A stretch of 64,000 nt of DNA from positions 1,189,476 to 1,253,475 of the forward strand of contig JAJVDF010000213.1 in the NCBI GenBank assembly GCA_022410635.1, given 5' to 3'. Source of the stretch: Tretioscincus oriximinensis (taxonomy: Eukaryota; Chordata; Lepidosauria; Squamata; Gymnophthalmidae). The translations under genes and the position numbers were made by a program. The notes under the pieces were generated by a model, which worked only from the letters and a program-made list of their open reading frames with translations, ran no database searches and was not told where the DNA came from. The first letter of the stretch is position 1. Every line of letters starts with the position of its first letter. Positions 1 through 11,199 of the stretch are shown piece after piece.

Positions 1-2
1 CA

Positions 3-535
3 CAGAAACCAGTTGCTGAACATTTTAACCTTCCAGGACATTCTCTCTCAGACCTCAGAACTGCAGTTCTTGAACAAAGAAACTACAAAGGAAGATTTGA
101 AAGAGAAGCAGCAGAACTTGAATACATTCACAAGTTCCAGGCCATCAGCAAAGGACTTAACAGAGACAATGGTTTCCTGGCCAACTATACATTTTTATGA
201 CACCTGTTAAGTATTTGATTGATTCTCTACCAGACATTGCACCTTGTTGCCCCAGGCACTTTTTTACATAAGAGGATTAGTTCCTGCTATTCACCTGTCT
301 TTTTAAGGAGATTAGTTCCTGCTATTTACCTGCAATTCAACACCACCCTACAGTTGCATATGCTTTGTCTTCTCCCATACACATTTCCCTATAAATACCT
401 GANCCTGGCATTAGTCCCTCAGCATCTGAAGAAGTAGACCTGTCTACGAAAGCTTATGCCAACCACTTTTCTCAAGTTAGTCTCATAGTGCTGCTAGCCC
501 CTTTGCTGGACTTCTTTAATCTGGTGTTTCTGAAT
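3..535 (+). mobile_element. Penelope-like retroelement, 3' end with GIY-YIG tail
   Basis: An open frame from position 3 runs 65 codons to TGA at 198-200. It includes VAEHFNLPGHSLSDLRTAVL and, after a charged RFEREAAELEYIHKF stretch, GLNRDNGFL. This resembles the C-terminal part of the GIY-YIG endonuclease of vertebrate Penelope-like elements. The 5' part lies left of the window. The 3' UTR (201-535) contains a direct repeat of gattagttcctgctatt (275-291 and 310-326), a short hairpin near 430-452 (gtagac and gtctac) and the cgaaagcttatg string seen in the other copies. The terminal part is decayed. The family name rests on my recollection of the protein pattern; a different GIY-YIG retroelement is possible. 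Confidence 0.6.
275..333 (+). repeat. Short direct repeat in a Penelope 3' UTR
   Basis: Gattagttcctgctatt followed by c/t and acctg occurs at 275-297 and 310-332, a 35-bp spacing. The two copies differ at a single base. Confidence 0.85.
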
Positions 536-2329
536 ATAACTCACATCACTCCCTATTACAGTAAGAGGGCAGCAATGATGCGAGAGAATATCTGGAGGGA
601 AGTGGGTTGATTGTGGGAAGTCTCTGCTATATATAAAAAGTTTTCTTTTTTAGCAATATAGGAACCAGCATGTCATTGGCTTCTTCTGGGGACCTCTGGC
701 ATCCAAAGCAGATGTTCTGTCATTGAATTATGGCAACTCCCTAAGCTATCTATTACTTAACTGCAATTGGAACTCTGGTCTCTGACCTCAAAGCTTTATT
801 CAATATATCTGGCTCAATTATTTCAACACTCAAATTTCAAATCCATCAATAACTAATCTGAGAAAACCCACGTGGCTGAGAGCATATGATCCTGTTGGAA
901 TTACCTTGCTTCAGATAGGAAATCAAAATCATTTTTAGTTATACTAGTGAGTGATCAATTAAATTCTTCTAGCATCCTTGCCAAGTCATGCTTGAATTAG
1001 GGTTGCTTCCTTCCCACTGATATAGCATCGCTCTTTGCAACCATGATTTTTTCTGTGTCTACATCAAACAAGGAATAACAAACCTCAAGAAGGCAGGCTT
1101 AGGACAATTTATCAAGGTAAAGGAAATTGCTTCCAGATGGACCAATGTGTTTGATGCTGGTTGGTGAGAAGGCAGCAAGGTACTGCTATTGAATTAGCAT
1201 GACATTCTGGTGAATAACATCTTGGTGTAAACAGAGTGCTTCTCTCATACAGATCACTTTTGAACTTGTGAAATGTCACTTTTAGATGAAAGTACCTGGT
1301 AAATTGGTTTTTTTCCCTAAAGAAGATTTATTTCATGAATCTTCTACCAGGGCCGTATTTAGGCAAAATATAGCTATCAGTAGTAGTAAGAAGATATTAA
1401 TATTTTGTATTGCTTTTATTATTATTATAAAACTCAAAGAAGATGAGGGAAGAGTGAGAATAAAATAAACAAACAAATAAATAAGTAAGTAAAGTACAGT
1501 CCAGGGGCAAAATACAGCCAAAATACAGGCCTGCTTCTTATCTCATGTGCTGGTTTATATACTTTGAATACTTAAAAAGAAAAAAACCCAATCTTTTACT
1601 TTTCTAACCATGCTTCTTACATTTACTATCTGCTATCATAATTTAGCTGTTGCATTTATAACAGAATAATTTTATTAGAGAGTTCACATCCATACCAAAT
1701 CCAAAACTTTAATATAAAATGCAATGGAGGAAAAGTTAAGCCTTTTGAAATGTGTATGCAATCTTTTATGTGCAGTATCATACAAGTGCTTTTCTGACTT
1801 GAAATGTTTCTGTAATTCTAAGTAGTCTAATTTATCCCTGTAACATTTGGAAGATTACTGAAAGTTTTTACTTGAAATCTAAACTATTCACTAAGGGTAT
1901 TTCTCCATTGCATGCTGGCATCAGAAAGAGAACAAAACACACTGATGTTTGTACAAGCTTCGAAGATTGTTTGAACATCATCTACAGGTTTGCAGACAAA
2001 ACAGACTCAGACTGCACATGTGGGTGCAGGCCAATTGTGGGGATATTGATCTGTTTGGAATGATGCATTCAAATACCATCTTGCACTGCTCCTACTGTTG
2101 TGGGACAGATGTAAAGCACTTCACTGCAGTATGTAATTATAACAGGTAAAGAGCACTGTTAAGGTTCCTGGGGATGCATTAAGCAATCTACAGTGAGATT
2201 GATTTATTCCAACTACTTGCTTAATGTTTCCCCAAGCCAAAGTATGAAAAGACCAAGCATTACTTTGCTTAACTAGTCACCAGGCAGCATAAGATATTAC
2301 TGAAACAAACAGCCCAGAGAATACCGTAC

Positions 2330-2454
2330 CTTGTAGCCAAAAGGACAACTGCATCGATAAAAATCCACTGGATCATTGTTACAAGTNCCATTATTTTTGC
2401 AGGGACTGGATAGGCATGGGTTACACTTGGACATAATATTGATATCAAGAATGC
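2330..2454 (-). CDS. SLIT3: SLIT3 exon: first EGF-like repeat
   Basis: This 125-nt exon encodes the link out of LRR domain 4 and most of the first EGF-like repeat. Two bases complete a glycine codon, then 41 codons read [40 protein letters not shown] and K, ending in phase 0. The C..C....C....C........C.C spacing is EGF-like. The residues are mixed: [12 protein letters not shown] is SLIT3-like, whereas [10 protein letters not shown] is closer to human SLIT2. The surrounding exons and mir-218-2 argue that this is retained ancestral sequence, not a SLIT2 locus. Base 2387 is ambiguous but silent (GGN, glycine). The acceptor is ttttcag and the donor gtacgg. The next exon lies beyond the left edge. 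Confidence 0.94.
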
Positions 2455-2586
2455 CTGAAAAGATATAAAAGGGTAGCTTAAAATTACATTCCTACAGCTT
2501 GCATATTTTCAAGTAACACATGTGCAGCTAATGTAACTAGCATGTTACAATATATTATATAATATTATGTATAACTGTATTGAATG

Positions 2587-3165
2587 TAGGGTTGCCATAT
2601 TTTGGCAGCCCAAAACCAGGATGGGGGTGGGGGTGTGCGCGCGCACAGATGGACACTTGTAGTGAGACAGGCAGAACCTCTCTTCTGCCTATCTCACAAG
2701 TGTCCATATGTGCATGCGCGCACGCAAGTGTGTGTGAGTAGCTGCTCCAATGCTGGAGGCGGGGTTTTGCGCGCCTGCTAACATGCCAACTCGCCTCTAG
2801 TGAAGGAAAAATGCCTGGGTTTGTGACAGGAGAAAAGAGCTATTCTCCTGTCACAAACCCAGGCGTTTTTCCTTTGCTGGAGGCGAGTTGACGCGCTTTT
2901 CAAGCAGGCGCATGAAACTCCACCTCCAGCATTGGAGCAGCTACAGCACGCTCTGAGGTTCCTTCCAGGACCCCGGAAAGCGTTGCCATCCCGCAGCCGT
3001 CAGCTCTGACGGCTCCTTTGCCTTTAAAATCCTGCATTTTTACATTCCCCGATGCAGCATCGGGAATGTAAAAAGCCGGGATTTTAACTTAAAACCCGGA
3101 GGGGACTATATTTTAGTCCCCCAAACCGGGATTGTCCCGCTTTACCGGGATGTATGGCAACCCTA
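2587..3165. mobile_element. hAT-type MITE, 579 bp, with 8-bp target duplication
   Basis: Terminal inverted repeats begin tagggttgccata and end tatggcaaccct-a. The element is flanked by a perfect 8-bp direct repeat attgaatg (2579-2586 and 3166-3173), the hallmark of the hAT superfamily. The interior is GC-rich against an AT-rich background and built of nested inverted repeats. The strongest has 28-nt arms at 2807-2834 and 2843-2870 with one mismatch and an 8-nt loop; it sits inside a wider, looser hairpin from about 2740 to 2945. There is no transposase; it is non-autonomous. It shares internal sequence (gagacaggcag and flanks) with the copy at 13169-13628. Confidence 0.88.
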
Positions 3166-3527
3166 ATTGAATGGCATCTTTGTTATTTTGTCATGCGGAA
3201 ACAGCAAGAAGAAGAAAGGGAATTGTACACAGATATCTCTTGTATAACTTTGCAATATTTGGAAGGCCACATACACGTAACTATTTGAGGGTCTTTTTTG
3301 TGCTAAGCCCATGACTTTGAAACAGTCTCCGAAGACTGTAGTATATAATGTCCACATTGTATGTTTTTAAGTAGCTTGTTAAAGGATCTCTCTTCATCCA
3401 AGCTTTTGATGTTTAATTTTCTCTGAGTATGATCCTACCTGGGAGGAGGTATAATTTATATTATAATTAGATATAATATAATAAGATATAATTTATAAAT
3501 TTGTTTCATATTATATTTTTCAATGTG

Positions 3528-3575
3528 GTGATCCACCCTGCTTCAAGTGAGTGGTAGAATATAAATAAAGTAAAA
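3528..3575 (+). mobile_element. L2-like 3' tail remnant
   Basis: The order ccaccctgcttcaagtgagt then tagaatataaataaag resembles the L2/SINE tail (cgctctgag ... tataaata). It is only about 50 bp, so the call is tentative. Confidence 0.35.
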
Positions 3576-3844
3576 ACAAAATATCTTATCCACTCCTTTT
3601 ATAAAAATGTAGAGTCATAAAGGCTGATATACTACCTAATTGAGTTAGGTAAGTATTGTCCCTATTGGCATTAGAGGAGATACTAAGGATCAATGTGAAA
3701 TGCAAATCTTACAGATAGATTTTTAGCCCAGATATAGGAACTAGTGCTCTATGTGATTCTGGGGTCATACAGTATAATCTAGTATGTCCAAAACAGATGC
3801 ACATACCTTGGGTATGCACTAAGCATTTAACACTGCCCACTAAC

Positions 3845-4008
3845 CTTTGCACTGGAAATGGTGAGTCGGTGTGGTAAGCAGCAACCTGTCTGCCATGTCA
3901 TCTGGAGAGCTGCAACGTGCAATTCCTGGTTCTTTGTAGCCTGCCTTCACCCACTCAGAAAGCCAACGTAAGTTGCAGTCACAATGCAAGGGGTTGGTAC
4001 CAAGTGCC
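3845..4008 (-). CDS. SLIT3: SLIT3 exon: C-terminal cap of LRR domain 4
   Basis: This 164-nt exon encodes the last LRRCT cap. After one base of leucine it reads 54 codons: [20 protein letters not shown], then [20 protein letters not shown], then [14 protein letters not shown], and leaves one G. Cap cysteines are at exon residues 9, 11, 32 and 53, as in the two other caps in the window. [19 protein letters not shown] matches SLIT3 (SLIT2 has WLSDWVKSEYKE). The acceptor cactgaag is weak in pyrimidines, and the donor is gttagt rather than gtaagt. The assignment is nevertheless firm because phase and residues continue on both sides. Confidence 0.96.
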
Positions 4009-5800
4009 CTTCAGTGAGTTACAAAATAAATAAAAAATCAGTTGTATCAAAACAGATGCTTTAACTCTTATTGGAAAGGAAACTATAGGTTGATCACAAT
4101 AAGAATAATAATTAGAAAAATTACCAAACAGAAAAGGAAGATCCAGATTGGGGGTAACTGTCCACAGACAGGCATGTGGCTAGAATTCAATTTTTTNNAA
4201 AAAAATATCCATATAGGATGTAACGGTATCATAAACAAATTGGTCTCGCAGGGATAGAGCATACAAGATAGCTTGAATTCAATTTTTATNGATTTTTTTT
4301 TTAAAAAAGAAATGTAATATTTCTAAAATATTGTTTCTATAAGATCACTTAAAATTTGGTTTAACCATAATTTTATATTAGGACACAAAATGTTGCTATC
4401 CAGTGGTCTAAAATCAGTCCTGTGGTTCAAGACTAGTTCTAAGAATCCTTGGTAACTATTCATGGGCTGGAAAAACACCCCACTTGATTCAGCTACCAAG
4501 GAGAATATTGTTCACATGCACTCATACACACACACACATGGACACTTGATGTTTACTTTTCTAATAGAGATAACACAAATAGTTTCAGAAAACAGTTCAT
4601 ATTCCATTGGTTGGTTTTTAAAAAAGCAGAGGGAATACTGACAGATGAAATTACACTAATGCTGCTGGTATAATTCCAAAGACATGACTGATTAAACAGT
4701 TCTGTCATAGACAAATTCATGCTGAGAGTTCATGAGTTGAAGTACTGGCAGGGGTTCATCCATCAAAATTAAATAAGTGCAGCAACAGTCCTTCCTTGAA
4801 GAGGTCAAATATTTCACTATAAATATTCAACTCAACCCCAAACATTTTGTTCTAAAATCTATAAAGTTCAAAAGCATATACACATGTGGATGGTCTGGCA
4901 CCATGTACTCAGAGTGGAAACAAAAAGATTAAAAAATATAAACTCTGCTCAACCTATATTAACAAAACATATTAAAAGACATATAAATAAATTGAAATAA
5001 TATGAATATTTCACTTTATTCAACTCTTGCTCTTAACATGTCCATTGTTCTGAGCTTGAAGGATTCTAAGCTAACAACAAAGTGTGCCATCTAGTGGTCT
5101 TAGATGGAAGTAGCAGATCATCTTAATTTCCCTGGTTTCCAATGTGTAGTTCAGCAATCTCAAAGTCGGACATTGTTATTTTATTTATTAGCTACTTTAT
5201 TTAATCTATTAATATATATATCAAGTTGTGAGTTGTAGGATTATACCAGGAATATAAACTTAAGGGATATAAACAATTTCCATTGATAGAAACCTCCTCA
5301 ATTTATCCAATTATTATTATTATTATGCATCTGACAAGATGTTGTTATTTTACCCAACTGAAATTATTCAACATATTGTCATAGAATCTCTGATCAAACC
5401 TTTAATTCTCACCAAACCTTGAACTCTATATTCATGAAGAATCCCCAACAGTGGAGGAGTCCAGAATTCGGTGAAGTTACATGATTTATAATTGCTAATA
5501 AGACCAGATGGCATAATGAAAATAAGGTTGCAGGGTGTTAGATACAAGAGAATGAGAAGATTTGTTTATATCAGTTAGGTGTTAAATTGTCACAGATGAA
5601 TAAGAAAGAAAAGTCTGGATACCAATAACAGACTGTGGTAGAAATTCCTAAAGTAAAAAAGGTAACTGCATTAAAATAATTTGCAAGTAACATCTGTGGG
5701 TAAATCTTCATCCAACCAGACCTCTATAGGAAGTGTTCTAAGATTTTCGCACAAATCTAGTTTTGCAAAATGAGTCAAATGGAGTTTTGTCAGTACTTAC
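4009..5800 (-). other. SLIT3 intron, 1792 bp
   Basis: AT-rich sequence with a short (CA)n at about 4526-4537 and unresolved bases at 4197-4198 between a T run and an A run. No exon, RNA gene or classified mobile element was recognised. Confidence 0.7.
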
Positions 5801-5872
5801 AGATGGGAAAGTGACACAAGATCATTAAAAGACCCTTCAGGGACACTGGAAATGTCATTGCCATGAAGAGTC
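5801..5872 (-). CDS. SLIT3: SLIT3 exon: fourth LRR of domain 4
   Basis: This 72-nt LRR exon completes a leucine codon and reads [20 protein letters not shown] then LSH, leaving CT of leucine. HGNDIS.VPEG.FNDL is a diagnostic Slit string, and SSVPEGSF is the SLIT3 form (SLIT2: SVVPEGAF). The acceptor is tcttctcctag with a purine-free tract, and the donor is gtaagt. Confidence 0.96.
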
Positions 5873-7094
5873 CTAGGAGAAGAAGAAAGAATATTAGCAA
5901 GCAACCACTATTGTAAGATTCTTAGGTGTTTTAATCACTGTCTGTGACATAGTGCATATCAAACTCTGGGAAAATGTATTTTGCTGCTTGCTTGAATAAA
6001 AATGATTTTGATTTTTTTTTTGTAGCAAGCGTTTCATGTGACTGCATGGAGATGTGATATCAGCTATTAACACCACTTTATAAGGGGATTTATAAAGTGT
6101 ATTTAGTTCCAACTATCTATTATGAATGACAATAACAGAAAAATATAATTTATTGAGACCATTAACATTATCACTGTCTTGGAATAAGGTTTTGCAATAA
6201 AGATGCTCTACTTTATAGTGTGCAAAGCAAAATGGACTTCTTTGTTAAATAATAAAATTATCAATACTAATAATTATAACTAGTCTATTTATTTAGGGAG
6301 GTGGCTTACTAAACACATAATTTATATATTGATATACTTTGAATGTATTTTATATTTCATGTTTATTGTGTTTTATAGTTTATTCCTTATTCTCAAATTA
6401 TGTAAAGCTAATATTCTATATATAGTGCTGTTCATTTTAATTAGCTTGAATTTTACTCTATTTTTTCAAATATTGTTAAGTGTTTTTTTCTCAGACTAAT
6501 AAATAAGCAAATGGGGAAATGTTAGCGTTAAGTCTGTGCTATTCTATAGAATGTAAACACACATGATGGTAGCTAAAGGATTTGATAATTTCAGATTTTA
6601 GCTTTATTTTATGTGTGCAAAGAATGAGCTATTTGTGAGGACTAAAGTGCTATTGAATATTAGAATCAAGGGCCTTTTCCTACTGCAGTTAAGTGTGCTT
6701 GGGAACTGCATGATGTGACATGAGTTCCATTTTGTTTCAAACAATTGAGACTAGTTCAAAACATTTATAAAGACAGTCAATGGCTACATCACAAGTGGCA
6801 TAAATTCCACTGAGTCTGACTGTACGTGGGTTAGAGCACATTTTTTTACAAAGCATATGGCGGTAGTAAAGAAGAGCCATTTCTTTACCGTTATTACATA
6901 TTTAGCACAGCGGGATTTGAGTGCAAATGGCTTCCGAAACCCAGGCCAGATACCCACATTCTATTTCCTGTGCTTCAGAGGCTTCCGTCTCACCCAAAGA
7001 CCCACACATGTCCAGCCTTCTATGCACTCTAAAGGTTATGTGATTTCCACAAGCCTGCAAGACCTTACCCGGAATAAGGTCCCATGTGGACAGG

Positions 7095-7305
7095 GCCTTC
7101 ATTTTAAAGTCTCAAAGAAGAATATTTCCAGAGCTGCTTTTATGCAAATGTAAAGATTTCATTGGCTCTTGGAGCACGGGGACTGCCTGGGAACAGTTGG
7201 CAGGATCACAAGGAATTCTGGGGATTATAGTTGGGAAAGTGCATGCAGCAGTGCCTTCTGGGGCACCTCATTTGAGCGAGGCAGCAGCTGAATGGTAAGT
7301 AAAAT
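7095..7305 (+). repeat. Dispersed repeat, copy 1
   Basis: Shares an ordered set of motifs with 36950-37205 and, reversed, 58915-59130: gagctgctttt/cagagcttcattatgcaaat, then tttcattggctcttgg, gggactgcctggga, gaattctggggattatagtt, gtgcatgcagcagtgccttc. Probably a MITE or SINE. No tRNA head or clear terminal inverted repeat was found. Confidence 0.6.
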
Positions 7306-10147
7306 GGAGACAGACGGCCAATGCATTTGTTTTTTTAAGCATTTGCAAAGTGGAGGAAATGAACAGGTGGGGATGTAGCCTAGTCTAAGCAAGCAACAGC
7401 AGTTGCCACAGGGCATTTTGAGGGCAAAATTACTCTGATTCATAGAGTTGCCACAGTTGAAGATAGTCAAAAGAGAACTGTTTGGTCCAATGATCTTGAA
7501 TCGGTACCAATTATTGGGGATGTAGACCATCTTCCTGTTGGGATTGAACTGGCCATGTGCTCTCTGTATCCTTGCCCTTCTTGATAAGTGACAGATGGGT
7601 GTATTCAATCTTAAAGATGATCTTCCTGGATTCAAATGGACTAAAAAACTACTGCACAGGCCAGCAACTAGAGTGTTGCAAGAGAATGATTGTGGGAGAA
7701 AACTGCTCAATGCCCTTGAAACTTAACTTCTACATTATATTACTGGGAGAAGTGATCAGCTCTATATCTCCATCTCATGTAAATCAGAAGAGGCAGTCAA
7801 AGTATATTGAAAATATATCCAGACAAAGTGGAAGTCCTATGTCACCCAAAAGGGACAAGTGCATAAGTGAGAGGTGCACTTGGACACTTTCTGTGAGCTG
7901 CAAACAGCAGGCTGGGCTCCAGACCATCTTGCCACCTCCCCACCTGCTGTACCTGTCTGGAGACGGCAGGAAGATAGAAAGTCCATCAAGTTTGCAGTGG
8001 CAGCTAATTTTGCAAAAGCTTTAACCTGCATAAAACCTTGGTTCATTGGAGTTTTCTGGCACCTAGCTAATCCAGAGAATCCCCAAGGAGCCAGCACCAT
8101 AGTGTTAAGTGAGTTCATTACGAGGTCTTGCCATTCCTGTCTGCTGGTTTATATTAGCAGTTCAAATTTCCCATGCTGGAGCTGAGGTGGAAAATCAAAC
8201 TATTGACAGAAGCCAGCAGCAATAGCAGGACAACATGGCAAACAGCCACTTTTTTGGGGGCCTCTCTCCACTGGCCATTGGCTCAGGGGGAGGTTTACAC
8301 CACTGCCCTGTCTGCTCCTTGCCTCTAAATGCACCCTGATCAGGTGGGCCACGTGATGGGTTTTACTATCCCTCCAGCAAAACCAGTGCTGAGTAAAAGG
8401 AAAATGGCAGTTTTCAGCAATTGTTTTCCTTTTTTAGGGGAAATTTGCTGCCACCCTGTGTTATAGTGCAATCAGTGCATGGCCACTCTATTTTCCATTT
8501 GAGTAAATGAAGTGTGGCCACTCCATTTTCATTCTCCTTTTTCCTATAATGAGAAGTGGGAATGTGTTCCATTTAAATATCCATATTTGACAGCAAGGAT
8601 AACTCTATATAGATTTGATCAAATTTTAAGTGTGCTACAAGTGACAGACATTCATTACGGTACATACAACACCGTCATACAATAAGAATGGCATTCTCTT
8701 GAATCTGTGTGTTTTTGAACATTTTTCTGTCATTGTCAAGTTTTCGTACTTTCTTCTTATAGAAATAACACTTTTCTCATTTTTAGCAAATTCCCAGCAA
8801 ATGGAAAATTTTAAGGAGGAATGTCTTGTTGATGGAGGAGATTAGTTATCTTCACATCAAGCCTAGGCACACGATGAATTATGAGTCTTTTCTAAAAACA
8901 TAAAAAATGTGGAAATACTTTCACCAATTACTTCTCACTAAGGTTCTCCTGGGAACTCTGATAATACATAAATGATAGTAACAGATTGCATACTGTCATT
9001 CAGAAGCATTTGCTCCTCCCAATGAGAATTGATTTTTAATAACAATGTAGATGACATGTGTTGAAGGTTGCCACTGACACCAGAGATTTGTAGTTCCTTA
9101 TAAATCAAATCAATCAGAAGTTTCCAAAAGCACAGAACTCAGGAAAGAAAACCCTATTCATTCTTCATTTCCCTTCTGCAGAGACATGGGAAAGGCCCTT
9201 TATTATCTCTTTCACAGCAAAAGCTGATTCCAAAATTTGATGAAGCCGGTCTAAACAAGCAAATAAACAGCATAAACTTTTATTAAACTGAACTTATGCT
9301 TGTCAGTAGAATGTCTTAGTGGAAATTCATATTCAAAAATTATATCATAATTCAAACAAGTGAAAAGAGTGAACTGAGTGATACTCAGCATTCCTCCCAA
9401 CCTCATTAAAAATAATAATACTTTCCAGCAAAGGATTCAATACTGAATTAATAACTAATCAGGAATTACTCATATGAGAGGCTGCTGCCAGAAAAACAGC
9501 TTCTGTTCTTGCACAAAGGAACTGGTAGGTTATGTGCTCTGTTCAACTGTCCTGATACCTCTGATCCATTTCTCAATATTTACGCATGTCTCAAAATGAG
9601 ATTATTGGAATTATAACTGTAGCACTATTTTATTTTATTTATTTGCTACACTTAAACCAGATGGTTTATCAAATAAAATTTAAATCTATTTTGTTAAACA
9701 AGATTCTTAATTGTACAATCTAGAATGATATAAGAGAAAAAGACATCAAGGATAGAACAATGTTCAAGTTTCTAAAACAAAAGCTGAATTGTCACATATG
9801 ATTTCTAATAGTTTGCAAACTGAATCCTAAAACAGGAACATGTGAAACTGTGCATTAGCTATCAAATAAGCAAAATAATAATAAAAAAGATGTTCCTATG
9901 CTTCTTGCTCTTTCTTTTTGTTGACGATGCTGATCTGGGAAGCGTACATTATTTCTCCTGAGATCTCTTAACCTATAGATTCTTGTTTTCTATTTTCAAG
10001 ATTATAAAGGACTTTTATATACTATATGTACACCAAGTATTTTAAATTTCTTTATTATTTATATTACTCCAATGACTTTATTATGTGCAGTAGGTGCAAT
10101 AAAATAAATTTTATTGAATATTTTTGACTCATGGTCTTGATTTATTG

Positions 10148-10202
10148 ACATTTATATTTTGCTCTACAGCCAGAGATCTCAGGGCAGATCACAATAAAAG
10201 AC
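10148..10202 (-). mobile_element. L2/SINE tail remnant
   Basis: Tttatattttgctctacagc then gatctcagggcagatcacaa is the reverse complement pattern of the L2-type tail (tatatcccgcc ... ctcagggcggctcacaa). It is a short remnant just upstream of the CR1 3' end. Confidence 0.5.
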
Positions 10203-10454
10203 CATAACACAGTTAAAATAGAACAATTGAAAATAATAACAGTGTCTTCAAAGGAGAGGGGAAATTTGGCTCAATTCTTTATTAAAATAAAAGACATTTG
10301 GCACATGACATTGCACTCTTGACACTCTCTAGCCTTCCCTTCAATCTCAGCGCTTGCACCCATGCTGCAGCTCATTCATCACCACTGTTTGCTAAGCTGT
10401 ATGAGATAACAGGCACTGTTTGGTGCAAAAATGCAGGGACTATCATTCTTAAGA

Positions 10455-10778
10455 TGTCACTACTTCCTGAAGAGGTAGTGGTAGCTAACAGCTTGGATAG
10501 TTTCAAGACAGGACTAGACAGGTTTATGGACACTACGGGTATGAATGGATACTAAGATAGTTGTCTGGATGTAGCCTCCGGGATGGAGCAACAGGCAGGA
10601 CTTTTGAAATACCATTTGCAGGGAGTCACGAACAGGAGCAGCATATTTTGCTTTCCTCTGTTTGGACTGCCCAGGTGCATCTGGTGGGCCTCTGTGTGAC
10701 ACAGAATGCTGGACTTGATGGGCTGTGGCCTGATCCAGTATGGCTCTTCTTATGTTCTTATGTTCTTATGTTCTTATT
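10455..10778 (+). mobile_element. CR1 LINE 3' end
   Basis: The plus strand begins in the last codons of CR1 ORF2 (LPEEVVVANSLDSFKTGLDR, stop at about 10553-10555). It continues through the conserved CR1 3' UTR (gatgggctgtggcctgatcc) and ends in ttcttatg repeats at about 10750-10778. It is nearly the same subfamily as 30654-32189 and 36161-36297. Confidence 0.92.
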
Positions 10779-11127
10779 AGTGAAAAAGTCTAAAAGCACA
10801 GTGAAGGGACATTGCTGATTTAGGAACATGTTTGCTTCTGTGTATTTTGTCATGGATATTTGAGAAGCATATAAAAAATTATCTCTTGTCTTTGAACCAT
10901 CTTACAACTGTGAAGCAGGTCACTGTTAGATGGAAATTCAAAATTCAACCATCACCTGGATTAATCATTCTTAGGATATTTTATATTTTGCTTTAACATT
11001 ATAGCTAATTTTCCAGCAATGCCTGTGCTACAGCATATCAATGAAAAGACATCTGCTCATTAAAAACCCTGCTGTCACCTGCAGTTTCTTAAGCTATAAT
11101 CCAGATGCTGTAGTAAGCAATACTTAC

Positions 11128-11199
11128 AACACTCTGAGAGACTTCAGCCCATTGAATGCATGGACAGGAATACACCGTAGTCGGTTATAGCTCAGGATG
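11128..11199 (-). CDS. SLIT3: SLIT3 exon: third LRR of domain 4
   Basis: This 72-nt LRR exon reads, after one base of leucine, [20 protein letters not shown] then LRV, and leaves TT of a leucine codon. [11 protein letters not shown] is nearly invariant in vertebrate Slits, and VHAFNGL is the SLIT3 form (SLIT2: PRTFDGL). The acceptor is tatttttctag and the donor gtaagt. Confidence 0.96.

Larger units (their letters stand above)
1..2329 (-). other. SLIT3 intron downstream of the EGF1 exon (partial)
   Basis: A Penelope-like 3' end occupies 3-535. From about 536 to 2329 I recognise no exon, RNA or classified repeat. The stretch is AT-rich with a short aaac/aaat/aagt simple repeat at 1465-1495. 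Open frames here are short and unrelated to known proteins. Confidence 0.7.
2455..3844 (-). other. SLIT3 intron, 1390 bp
   Basis: This intron holds the hAT MITE at 2587-3165 and an L2-like tail near 3528-3575. The remaining AT-rich sequence (3174-3527 and 3576-3844) shows nothing I can classify. Confidence 0.75.
5873..11127 (-). other. SLIT3 intron, 5255 bp
   Basis: Contents are a dispersed repeat at about 7095-7305, an L2-like tail at about 10148-10202 and a CR1 3' end at 10455-10778. The stretches 5873-7094 and 7306-10147 show no gene. The sequence around 6850-8400 is less AT-rich than its surroundings, with several overlapping open frames on both strands, but none resembles a known protein. 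Confidence 0.65.

Noticed and set aside
428..462. Functional hammerhead ribozyme
   Set aside because: The core is only partly matched (extra A, no U before the cleavage base, no stem I), so it is reported as a hairpin of interest and not annotated as a ribozyme.
7225..8185. Long overlapping open frames on both strands (up to 161 codons)
   Set aside because: They overlap each other on opposite strands, resemble no protein I know, have no splice or exon context and lie inside a SLIT3 intron; chance frames in a less AT-rich patch.
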